Shown here: in pieces, positions 28,490 through 39,055 of the stretch
Numbering within the stretch: the stretch's first letter is position 1
Layout of the letters: each line of letters starts with the position of its first letter
The notes under the pieces: generated by a model
Told to the model about the DNA's origin: nothing
What the model saw: the letters and a program-made list of their open reading frames with translations, nothing else
Database searches by the model: none
Assembly (NCBI GenBank): GCA_025667525.1
Contig: CM046875.1
Coordinates: 123,370,340-123,434,339 of the forward strand
DNA: 64,000 nucleotides
Origin: Glebionis coronaria
Lineage: Eukaryota; Streptophyta; Magnoliopsida; Asterales; Asteraceae
Direction: 5' to 3'
Position numbers and translations under genes: made by a program

Positions 28490-31384
28490 TATAACACCCC
28501 CAACAATTGCTATGCGTAGTGGAACTACAACATTTGGGTGCTACGCAGTTATCATCACACATAAGCTATATTAAATGACTCAAGGAGACGTAAAAATTTA
28601 AACATAAGTTAAAGATTGATTCAAACATCAGAGTCTATAGTTTTCCAAATCCCAAGATAATACAAAACAGAGTTTACGTTAGGTCCCCACTGAATCTCAA
28701 CCCCAAGAGAAACATTTTATTCACATGACATAATATAAAATATTTAAGTGCTAAAAGGGAGGAAAAACAAAGTAGACCGCCAAGCCACAACAACTTCCAT
28801 CCTCGCATGCTCCGCTGCTATCAATCTTGGTTACCTGAAATATATGCTTAAAACCGTCAACACAAAGGTTGAGCGAATCTATAGGTTTATCAAATCATAA
28901 GTTGAACATAAGTATTAAAACCAATCATGACCATTCAATAACATTGTCGTACTCACAATCTATTATTCAAGGATATTATCTTTAGCAATAGCTAATAATT
29001 GTGTTTAAGCTCGTGACACTAATCCGTTAACTCAATCACCCGCGTACTTAGACCGACATGATTTAAGTGAAACCAGTGCCCCTTCTAAAGGCATTAGTTG
29101 TAATTATACCTTATTTTTTATCACAAGTTATCCGTCCGCAGAGGGTACTCAACGTACTAGCTCTCGTCTCAGATAGGGTTGTCAACCCCATAGTACTATC
29201 AATTGTATAAGCGGCTATCTCCAACCCACACAAGTGCAAGACAATAGTTAATAGTTCACGAATTTAGGTACTTTTACAACTAGGTACTCAACACAATTCA
29301 AGGCAACATTCGGGTCCAAGAATCATTCATGTCTTATGTCCATTTTCATTTAAATAGCATGTATCCCCCTCGCGGGTAAAAACGTTTGAAATAAGTAAAG
29401 AGCGAGGCTATAGACTCACCTGGCGTAGTAGTAGTGGTGCTAGCGAAGACGTAACGAGAAATGTCACCGACGATGTGGATGCCCGGGAAAATCAAACACT
29501 TGACCTAAAAATCAAGGTACGTAAACCAAATCAATACTCCGTGTACATTATTGTACTAAAAACACGCATATGCAACCACACTTATTGTTTATGAAAACTC
29601 ACGCCAAAATCCAACAAGTAGTTGTTACTAGACTTATACCATTTATCCACGTAATTAAAGTTGATTTCCATTTTATAAATTTGTCGGTACTTACCAAAAG
29701 TACGGGTTGTTTGCTATGACTTAAGCACTTATATAAATTACAAGAAAATTCACAAAAATACCTTATGACCTGTAGAAAACCCATTTTAAATCCCATAAAA
29801 AGTTTTCACTTTTATGACCCATTACTCATTACATTACTAAACTTAAACTTTTCCGGACTGATTTTGCACTTCTACAACATAAGACTTGTTTGGCCCATTT
29901 AAAGTACACCATTGACCAATCCAACACCTAAGTATAAAAATAGACTCACAAATGCAGGTTTGAAACCAAAAATTAACTTTCAATCATTTACCAAACTCTA
30001 TCTATGGTCCCCGGGATTTGACCCAAAACCAAACACAAATTCGGATTGTGTTGGTTCTCATCTCCCGGTACACGTATTTTCAAAATTGCATAACTTTTGA
30101 CTCGTTTGGAGTCGTAAGCTCTACTTTATACCAAAACGAAGCTAAGACAAATCTCTACAACTACATCCTATGCTTATGACCTGTTTACAAAGTTAAACCC
30201 ACGAAAAATATGCTTGAACAATCTACCTAAATGTTTCTACTTCAAAATCACCCTAACACTTGATTTCAATCCAATCCAACATTACCTAGACCTTTTCTAA
30301 CCACTTATGATCATACCCAATAATGCCAAACAGCCTATAACACTAATAACATCAAATACTAATCAAAACCCAATCCTAAATCATACATGCAATAGGTTTT
30401 AATCATTTAAAAACACTAGAAACATCATTCTAAACACAACCCCACAACACATTTCATCAAACACCATGAACCCACCAAACACCCCCACATTTCGTAGGTT
30501 TTGGGGGCTTTAGAACACCAAAAACATATCCCCCATCTTGTTTTATGGATTAATTATCATTACCCAATCACCAATTAAACAAATTAATGATTTAATTACA
30601 TCAAAATATGTTTTTGAAAAACCTTTGATTCTTGGAAAAGTTGTGTTAATAAATGTTATAATTGATTGTATGAAAACACTTACAATGGATAAAGAGAAGG
30701 TGGTCTAAACTTGGATTATTCAAAATCAAATGGGAAAAACTATTGATGGTGGTGGTGGTGTTTATGGCCGACGGCCAAGAGGGGGTGGAAGAGAAGAGGA
30801 GAAATTTTTTTAGAGTGTTTGGTTGTGTGTGTTTAGTATCCTCCTTTTTGTAAATTTTGAGGGGCTTGTTTTGTCAAATGGGCTTTCTTTTGGCCTTATT
30901 GTTAAACGACCATTTTAAAGATCGGAAATCGACTCACTAGTCGGTTTTGAAATTTCACAAGAGTCGGGATTTGTAAAAATTACTTTCCAAAGGTTAGAAT
31001 GCACACAAAATGAATATTCATATGGTTCCGACTCGACTTAAAACGTAATAAAGATAAAAATCTCGAAAAACTCAAATATCGATCAATCGATAATAAAATG
31101 TAAGTTTTGGGCATCCGTCGGTATCGTAGTCGTTATCGGTTCTTCTTTAATCGTCAAATGTTAAATTACGACCGTAAACGTTGGTTTCAACTTAAACCGT
31201 CAAATATATAGCAAACGAAATTTCTTAAAAATTTCAAAAATATTCGTAAAATAGGATTTAAATAAATAACATTGGGCTCAGGGTATCACATCCTCAAGTG
31301 AGTCGTAACTTAAGAGAGATGCTCACACTGAACAGCTCTTGAGACAATAACTTAGCATCATACGACACTTTCACGGGTATTACA
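28490..31384 (-). repeat. LTR of a minus-strand Tekay-related chromovirus (copy 1)
   Basis: Read on the minus strand the LTR starts TGTAATACCC at 31384 and ends GGGGGTGTTATA at 28490, 2895 bp. It is clearly related to the Tekay LTR at 49385: shared blocks include GGATGCCCAA, the ACGCGGGTGATTGAGTTAACGG-type block (about 29005-29045) and the CGCATAGCAATTG end. It is diverged to perhaps 70%. Near its start it has about 98 bp between two ATACCC words where Tekay has 26 bp. In the sense of this element it is the 3' LTR. No 5' LTR is seen. Confidence 0.82.
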
Positions 31385-31420
31385 TCCTCCCCTCCTTAAG
31401 GGAGCGACGTCCCGGCGCTC
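31385..31420 (-). other. polypurine tract and pre-PPT hairpin of the minus-strand chromovirus
   Basis: In element sense a GAGCG...CGCTC hairpin with loop GGGAC (31420-31402) is followed by CTTAAGGAGGGGAGGA and the LTR. The Tekay element has the same arrangement at 58427-58463. Confidence 0.65.
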
Positions 31421-31965
31421 TTCGGTTCTTATACTCGCATTTTGTTCTACTAGAAAGATGAGGGTACTCCATCCCATAGAGGTCTTCACGTTCCGATGTG
31501 GACTTCAGTTCACGTCTCGGGTTCCATCACACCTTCACAATGAGTATTATACCTTGCTTCAATCTCTTAACATCTCGATCCATGATCTCCACTTCAATTT
31601 CTCCAAATTCTTCCTACGGTTATCGACACGTCTCTTCTCACAGCTTCTCGCGGTTAGCAAGTGATTCTTAGTCTACACCATCTCTTCCGTAGCCTCTCGA
31701 ATCATTTCAAGTCCATTCAACTGACTTTTTCCTACTTCATTCTATCCAACTGGCGATCTACCTTTTCATCAACATAATTCTTCAAATGTTGCATCTTCAT
31801 TGTTAACATGGTAAATGTCGTTGTACAAAGGTACTACCAACGGCAAGTGTCGATCTCAACAACTATCAAAATCAATCACACACGCTCGGAGCATGTCTTC
31901 CAACTTTCGAATCGTCCTTTCACTTGGTTCATCGTCTCATAAAAACAATTAACCATAAAGAAAAT
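31421..31965 (-). pseudogene. integrase and chromodomain remnant of a Tekay relative (copy 1)
   Basis: On the minus strand, pieces of the integrase C-terminal half are readable: [19 protein letters not shown] (about 31920-31860), DRHLPLV, then EVGKSQLNGLEM (about 31730), and at the end VEIMDRDVKRLK and EREDLYGMEYPHLS (about 31600-31450), which match the chromodomain end of the Tekay protein. The stretch that would carry the GPF motif is deleted. There are several in-frame stops. Open frames on the other strand here are shadows. Confidence 0.78.
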
Positions 31966-33307
31966 CACATAGATCGCACCTAACCCCATCGAAAACGTTC
32001 AGAATATACAAAACGAAGTAGTTAATACTAGTCGTACAAATCTACTTATTGCAATATTACGTACATACAAACCTATTTCGTCAAAATCAAATTCATCGAT
32101 ACAAAATCATTCGACGTATACATAACTCTCTCGAAGACATCACAACCCAATCAAACACAAAGGCAATTATAAAACACATACAACCACATCACGAGACGTT
32201 TGCAACATAGCCAAACCATGCCAAGTCAATCAGTTCAATCAAGTTAACTCATGCTTGCTAATCAGCCAAGCCATGATAAAATAAGAAGATTTGACATGAT
32301 TCTCGGACGAGTCCAGTCAAAAGGAAATTGCAAGTTAAAGAAGGCTCACGAGATTGCTAGCTATGGATGCATATCTTAAAAGAAATAAAAATACATACAC
32401 ATGGCATCGCAGGGTGCCCACCCGCAGATCCATATCCAAAAGACATTACAAGAACACCGCCTCACTTTCGTCCCAAACGTGGTCAAAATCCCAATAAGCA
32501 TCATCGTTCACAGTTAAAATATATTACATGTCACATGTTCTCCATGATCGGACATCATTGGACAGTGTCGTCTCAAGTTCCCACAACTTTCGATCACACG
32601 ACTAGATCACATACAACATGAATACATATCAAGCAAGGGTTCACCACAAAAACATCAACTATGTTTATTTGTCGTTTAATCGCCGATGATCAAAGAAAAT
32701 CGAGTCCAGTAAAGAGGATTCCTTACTTGGATAAACGAAGGCGACAATTTGAATTGTCTTCCAACTACCTATGCACAGTTGGTAAACTTCAACAGTTTAT
32801 CGCGTGTCGTTTGACATATCAAAAGAACAAGAAAAGAAGCAAATAAAGTACGACACATTCAATGTAGGAGAAGTCTTCGTCATTTCCCTCAGAGTTACTA
32901 AAACTCGGATTTCCTCTACTTCGGAAATTGTTAAAATTTCTTCTTAGTGTCGGTATGAGCCCCTTTGGTATTTCATCAACACCCACGTGATTCCGATGAA
33001 ATTCGCATGTTACATTCAACACATAAAACATTTTCCAAAATTACTCGGTCAAGGTGACTTGCCAATTCAACGCCAAATGAAAGAAGAGATTTCAAGGAAT
33101 ACAAGAAAATTCAAAATTTTCTTTAGGAATCAAAGAGAATACGATTACTTGTATAAGGATCCACCATTTTTAAAATGTTTCCAAACATTTATCAAAAACA
33201 CTACCGGTTTTAAAGATGACTAATTAATTTGACACTACATTGCCCTTCCTAAACTATGCATAATTAGCTAGATCATGCATACTTGAGGACCAAGCAACGA
33301 CAATCAA
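31966..33307. other. AT-rich sequence, nothing recognised
   Basis: About 1.3 kb without a domain that I can recognise on either strand. It may be eroded pol or older host sequence. Short frames at 32367-33223 show no repeat or family pattern and differ between the two units only by scattered changes. Confidence 0.4.
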
Positions 33308-34346
33308 CAAATTTCTATCCCCTTGAGGTCGAGCTTGGTAATTTTCCGGTGAATAATTACCATAAGCTGCATACACATTTTCCGGATTTCCTTGTGTAGA
33401 AGGACAATCGATGTATGAGTGAGGACCGCCGCATGTTTCACAAGCAGGTGCAACCGCTTTAACTTGTTGTTGTTGTTGGTTTGAAGCAAGAAGCGTAATA
33501 CTTTTGCTCATTTCAGTCATCATGCGGGTGAGTTCGGTCATATCAGGGTTTGCTGAAGTAGAAGAAACATTGACTCTCGGGTTGTTCCTTGAAGAAGCAG
33601 AGGAATCCCAGTTTTTGTGGTGAGTAGTCATGTTCTCAATTAACTCTCTACACTCCTCGGGTCTCCTTTTCATGAATGTGCCACCGGCGGCTGCATTAAT
33701 CGTATCACGATCTCGAAAAGTCAAATCGTTGTAGAAAGTATCAATTAAGGTCACAGGGAGCATGTTGTGGTTTGGACAATGATCAATCAAGACATTATAT
33801 CTTTCCCAAGCATCAAAAAGAGATTCATCCGGATCTTGCATGAAACCGCTGATTTGATTGCGAAGGCTCGTGACCATGGATGGTGGAAAGTAGCGCGACA
33901 AAAAGCGTTGAGTCATGTCATCCCAAGTGTGAATAGAATTCTTCGGGAGACGATCAAACCATTTCTCGACATGATGCGATAAAGTATGCGGGAAGAGTTG
34001 TAGGCGAAGAACATCCATTGTGACACCGGTGCACTTCATGCTTTGAGTGATTGTAATGAACTTGTCGAGGTGTTTGTTGGCATCATCATCAGGCGATCCA
34101 CGGAACTTGCTGAATCATGTGGTGCTTCAACGAAAACTCCGGAGCGTTGATTTGCATCGGCGCAATCGGTCCTCCTCGTCCAAATATGGTAGGTTGACAA
34201 AGTTCCTCCATTGTCCGAAGATCGGGTTGTGGAAGAACATTGTTGTTATTGTTGAGGTGCGGTGGATTATTATTGTTGTTAACACCTGACATACTTAAAT
34301 CTTCTCTAGTCTCGGGCTTTTGATAATTAGAAGATCTAGTACGCAT
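33308..34346 (-). pseudogene. GA1 gag, truncated copy 2
   Basis: Same gene as at 17656-18837, cut at the duplication junction just after the zinc knuckle region. The likely start is Met at 34346. A 14-bp deletion (the copy-1 bases 18582-18595 are missing after 34104) shifts the frame at the beginning of the gag domain. The TGA that breaks copy 1 is here an Arg codon, so the domain frame 34039-33254 is open for 261 codons. The two copies thus carry different first lesions. The last residues of that open frame come from sequence across the junction. Confidence 0.85.
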
Positions 34347-34604
34347 ACACCTGAAAATGCAAAAGAAAACAATACCAAACACAAAGACAATATATATACA
34401 TAATAAAAATAAAATCTTTTTGGATTTTTGAAATTTTTAATTTTTATGGATTTTTAACAATTTTTAATAAAAAAATTTTTTATGATTTTTTTGAATTTGT
34501 TGTGCAAGAAAATAACGCTCACGAGTGAACGGATCCCAAAAAGCAACGCGTCTCTCACAAAAAACCGTTAATCTTTACGAAAAGAGCCGGCAGCGATGCC
34601 ATTT
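34347..34604 (-). other. GA1 leader and mutated primer site (copy 2)
   Basis: AT-rich leader as in copy 1. The primer site at 34587-34601 reads TGGCATCGCTGCCGG in element sense, with two changes from the tRNA-Asp complement compared with copy 1. Confidence 0.7.
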
Positions 34605-36157
34605 TAATAACTCGATTTTACTCAGGTTAAATTGTTGTTCTCGATATCTTAACGAATTGATTTCCGGCTTAAAGTACGACTGAGTTGATTTTGGTAAAAC
34701 AAATATCTTTGGTTGATTTTAAATAAAAAGTGCAAAACGTTAAAGTAAATGACTTAAATGTAGAATAGTGTAAAATAAATGGCGACAAATTAAATCTAAG
34801 TCTAATTAAAATTAAATGGTGCAATATTTAAAAACTTTGAAAAGTAAATGACGAGAAATTAAGTGACTTAAAGTTAAAGCGTGACGAGAATTAAAATATG
34901 ACAAAGTATAAAAATGAGAACTAAAAATTAAACAAAACGAAATAAGTGAAAAATAAGCCCCAATCGGAATATATTCCGATCAGACCCAATCGGAATGTAC
35001 TCAAACCTCTGGTCGGAATGTGGATCGGAAAATCCAATCGGAAAGCTGTCACCTTACCTTGATCGGAATACCACTAATGCCTCTGATCGGAATACCAAGC
35101 CAACCAATCGGAATGTTATAAACCCTTATCCGATCACTATGATCGGAAAGCTAAACCCTTTTCCGATTTACCAGATCGGAATACGGAGAAAAGAGCACAA
35201 AATAAGCTAGAAAAATAAGCTATAACTCTAATAAGCACAAGGCGAAAATCCTAAGGCAAACCGTATAAAAATAAGCTACTATACTGAAATTTAAAGACTT
35301 TTATAACACGAAAGGAAGAAGGTTTACGAAAAACAAACTTTTATATAAAATTAACTTTTATAAAAACTTTAAAAACTTTAAGATGTAAACAAATAAGCTA
35401 TAAAAATCAATGATCTAAAACAATCAAAAGCATAAAAACACAATCTTTAATCAAATAAGCAAGACAATAAGCATGAAATCAACAAGATCAAGCAAGAAAG
35501 AAAGGTAGAATGAGAGATCAAACAAGTAAAGTAAAGGTGCAATAAAGATGAAATTAACTTACTTGAAAATTAAAGTGCAAGACAAGGTAATTAAAGGTGC
35601 AATAAAATAAATGTGCAAGTAATTAAAAGGTGGAAGAACTAGTGTCACTCTAGCCAACAAAACTAATGAAATGAAAATGAGGGGTATTTATAGGAGATTA
35701 GGAAGGTGTTTAGAGGAAGCTTCATCCCCTCCTTCCTTTCTTCTTAATTGCATGATCAAGTCCTTAAGCTTCTTTAATCTTCTTAAATCTTCTTAATACT
35801 TGGACTTTGTTTTGGGATTCCTTCGAACTCGTCTTTTAATTCTTCAATAAATAAGACTCGAGTACCTCGGCTTTAAGTAAACTTCCGTCTTTTGACTTTT
35901 TTTTCGATAAATCTTCAGAATTGGTCTTGGACTTCCGTTCTTTTTGCACTCTTGACTTCTTGACTCCGTCTTTCATCTTTTTCTTCAATAAAAGCCCGTA
36001 AATGCCGTGTTTTCTCCACTTTTCATAATTTCGTCCTAAATCACAACAAAAACACAAACCACGCATAATTCCGACATAAAAGACATAAAATACACGTTTT
36101 GGTCCGGTTATTATTGTAATTAAGTGGTAAAAAGGATGGGTGTTTACACACCTATCA
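34605..36157 (-). repeat. 5' LTR of GA1 (copy 2)
   Basis: 1553-bp duplicate of 19095-20646, followed by the target-site word ATGAT at 36158-36162. TATA box at 35685-35693. Its partner 3' LTR is absent from this unit. Confidence 0.92.
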
Positions 36158-36162
36158 ATGAT

Positions 36163-36392
36163 CCAACCAGAACTGGAGGGATCTACCCAAGGATATTCCA
36201 TAGCTAGAAATAGTTGTCCTTAGGAAAGATGGAGTGGAATGAAGCTAAATGCAGAGCAATTACATAAGTTAGCACTTAAACAATCACAACAAGGTGCTAG
36301 TGATGACGTATTGGTAAGCATTAAAGGAGTTGAATATTCAAGGCAACTTAGGCAGAAACCGGGTCAATACATTTATTGAAGACAAGACGTCA
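36163..36392 (+). other. Copia 3' region fragment (copy 2)
   Basis: Duplicate of 20652-20881, with the small MKLNAEQLHK frame preserved at about 36239-36379 apart from a silent change. Confidence 0.45.
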
Positions 36393-37019
36393 TGGATGAA
36401 TTATTATATGTGAGTTATGTTGTTGAAAGTGGTGAAATTAGTACTTACTTTTGGTTGACATCTTGATTAAGGGTTAATTTATGCGTTTTGGTGGATTATT
36501 AGTTTTGTGAAAAAGTAGGTCGGGCTTGACCAAAACGCGTGGACGCTCCGGCTAGACGCTTTTGGCACCTTATTTTTGGGCGCGAAAGCCAACCTAAGGT
36601 AAGGAAACTAAGACTAGCTGAAATTTCACAAGATTGCCGTTTATTATAAACGTGTATAATTTCACCACTTGAAAACTCCAATTACTTGTAATATTCTATC
36701 CATTAGATCTAGTTAAGAATATGCTCTTAGATTTATATTTTAGACCTATAACCATTTGTCTCTCCCATAGATTATTTAAGATTTTCTTTTTGCCTTCTTT
36801 AGTTTATTATCGTTAGTTGGTATCTTTAGCTTAAAATTCATATTATAATTGTTATTGTTTTTTTATCTTTTAATATTTGGTCATTAATTTTAGTAGCTTA
36901 AATATAAAAGTATAAACATTTTCAATTCGAGCATTAAACTTGAGACATAAACGTGGATTTTAATTCACACTTCGTCAGAACTACGATAACCTTTCGGGTG
37001 TACGAAAACAACTCAATCA
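36393..37019 (+). repeat. 5' LTR of GA2 (copy 2)
   Basis: 627 bp, nearly identical to 20882-21508. Closer to that LTR than to the 3' LTR of its own element, as expected after block duplication. Confidence 0.88.
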
Positions 37020-37117
37020 AATGGCGCCGCTGCCGGGGATCTGTGTAGCGATGTTTGCGTTGTGTTTTTAGTTAGTGACTTGAAGATCCTTTCGATTTGA
37101 AAGTTTATTTTCGTATT

Positions 37118-37241
<124 letters not shown>

Positions 37242-37552
37242 TTTAAAAATCCAAAAAAAATATAAAATCAATAAAAACAAAAAAATAATTTCTTATTTTA
37301 TCTTATTTTCTTTATTACTATATATATCATAAAAAAAATTAAAAAAAAAATCCAAAAATATTTTCTTTCGACTTTATTTTTCTTTTAGCTATATATTATA
37401 TATGATATATAGTTTTATATAGTATATTATATTATAGTATTTTCTTTTTATTATTTTTTTATTAAATAAAAAAAAGGTTTTTCAAAAATATTCTTCTTTA
37501 TCTTATATTGTGTTTAATTCTTTTTCTCAACCCCTCTTATTTTTAATTCTTC

Positions 37553-37930
37553 ATGGATTCACATGTCGATTGTGTAGGGTGTGGGAAACCATTGTCTGGT
37601 AATCAATCATGTCATTGGTGTTCATGCGAGCGATGCGGAATGGATATCCCTAATTACGAATTTGGACATTGTTCATTTTGCAATTCGATCAATTCATACT
37701 TCACCTCTAATGACACTATCTCACCCTCTTCCATATATGACGATCCGTATCCGCAACATGCACCGGGTTTTTCTCCATATCCGTGTTGCAACAATTGTGG
37801 GGGGCCTCATGACACTTTTTCTTGTCAACTGATGAATTATTATGAGCCCGATCCGTGCTATAATTCCAGTTTTCATAATTATGAGCCCCCACAATACACC
37901 CTCGATCATCAACCCTTTGAATCCGAATGA
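37553..37930 (+). CDS. GA2 cysteine-rich protein (copy 2)
   Basis: Same length (125 codons) as 21939-22316, with all Cys and His residues kept. It has few amino-acid changes (CGKPLSG for CGRPSSG). The overlap with the next frame is also kept. Confidence 0.6.
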   Translation: MDSHVDCVGCGKPLSGNQSCHWCSCERCGMDIPNYEFGHCSFCNSINSYFTSNDTISPSSIYDDPYPQHAPGFSPYPCCNNCGGPHDTFSCQLMNYYEPDPCYNSSFHNYEPPQYTLDHQPFESE

Positions 37931-38834
37931 CGTAACACAAGCACTTCTTTTGAAACTTCATGATGGTGTAATTCGACAAAAAGAAACACGGGAGGAGGAA
38001 AAGCGACAACGACAAGAGCAAGTATCTAATCTTAGTGCTTATACCTCTACGCCTCGTGTGATTCCTTATTGTTATAATGATGATGAGGATAATATTTACG
38101 ATCTCAATCCATCATGTGAGACTACCACTCCTATTCTCGATTCTTCCACTACGGAGACCGATGCCTCTCTCATCATGGGGGATGAAGGTCTTATCATTAT
38201 TCCTTTTGATGAGATTCTTATTCCAATCCAAAGTGAGCCTACGGTTGCTTCCGATAGTGATAGTGAGTGTGAATCTCTTTCTGGTGATGATTCATTACCT
38301 CCCACCGACATCTTGGGAGATGATTCTTTTGCTTTCTCTAATCCTCTTTTTGATCTCGATGATGATTTTACTTCTAGTGATGACGAGTCACTATCCGATG
38401 AAGACGTTCTTAAGGAAAATTTCAAGATTTATTCGAACCCTTTATTTGATTTTGATGACGCCTACATCTCTAGTGAGGTGAATCCTCTCTTTGAAGAGGG
38501 GATTGAGGACATTGATAGCTCCGACTCTATTTCTATTGATGAGCATTCTTTGTTAGCCATGCCTCCTCCCATCGTAGAGGAGGTGGAAAGATTTGACCCT
38601 ACCTTCCGTTTGATTCGGTCCGGAGAGGTGACGCGGGTGGTAGATATTTCTTCTTATATCTCTCATATTATGTTGCCACCTCGTCCTACCGCGTGCACAC
38701 CCAAGCGGGTGATGTATCTCTTTTACTCTCCTCATTTCATACCGGTGAGGATGAGTGTTTTGATCCTGGAGGAGATGTTGATGTTGCTATTACTTGTGAT
38801 GTTTTACCGGTTACCCCATCGACTCTTGCTTTGA
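37842..38834 (+). CDS. GA2 acidic protein (copy 2)
   Basis: 330 codons as in 22228-23220, with about ten amino-acid changes, mostly conservative or between acidic residues (E/D), and the same frame overlaps at both ends. No new stop has appeared since duplication. Confidence 0.55.
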   Translation: MSPIRAIIPVFIIMSPHNTPSIINPLNPNDVTQALLLKLHDGVIRQKETREEEKRQRQEQVSNLSAYTSTPRVIPYCYNDDEDNIYDLNPSCETTTPILDSSTTETDASLIMGDEGLIIIPFDEILIPIQSEPTVASDSDSECESLSGDDSLPPTDILGDDSFAFSNPLFDLDDDFTSSDDESLSDEDVLKENFKIYSNPLFDFDDAYISSEVNPLFEEGIEDIDSSDSISIDEHSLLAMPPPIVEEVERFDPTFRLIRSGEVTRVVDISSYISHIMLPPRPTACTPKRVMYLFYSPHFIPVRMSVLILEEMLMLLLLVMFYRLPHRLLL

Positions 38835-39055
38835 GTTTCTATCAAGTGTCCTCGGGTGACACTTTGATATCTTCTCCCACCCTCCCGCCCTTGGTGAAGA
38901 CGAGTATTCTTAAGGATCGCCTTTATACCTATTTCTCGTATGTTATAAGAATCCTTCTGCTTTTCTTCACTTATACTGTGGATTCTTCTTCTATATTCTC
39001 ATCCGCTAATGAGGATAAGATTTTTGACCCTGACATATCTGTTTTGAGTCAGTAG
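38693..39055 (+). CDS. GA2 FDPG-box module (copy 2)
   Basis: 120 codons. It has the CFDPGGD box and hydrophobic run as in copy 1. The last box reads IFDPDIS, with Gly changed to Asp, and the final Trp is lost to a TAG. So the FDPG box has started to decay here. Confidence 0.55.
   Translation: MHTQAGDVSLLLSSFHTGEDECFDPGGDVDVAITCDVLPVTPSTLALSFYQVSSGDTLISSPTLPPLVKTSILKDRLYTYFSYVIRILLLFFTYTVDSSSIFSSANEDKIFDPDISVLSQ

Larger units (their letters stand above)
17788..33307. repeat. tandem segmental duplication, unit 1 (15.5 kb)
   Basis: This block is repeated in direct orientation at 33308-48913 with about 1% substitutions by eye. It begins inside GA1 gag and ends in AT-rich sequence beyond the minus-strand chromovirus remnant. 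The order of features (GA1 5' half, Copia fragment, GA2, Copia 3' end, minus-strand LTR and integrase remnant) is the same in both units. The junction at 33308-33311 shares CAAA with both original edges (17788-17791 and 48914-48917). Confidence 0.93.

Noticed and set aside
31458..31664. Plus-strand frame starting MRVLHPIEVF (also 47064-47270)
   Set aside because: It is the antisense shadow of the decayed chromodomain on the minus strand.
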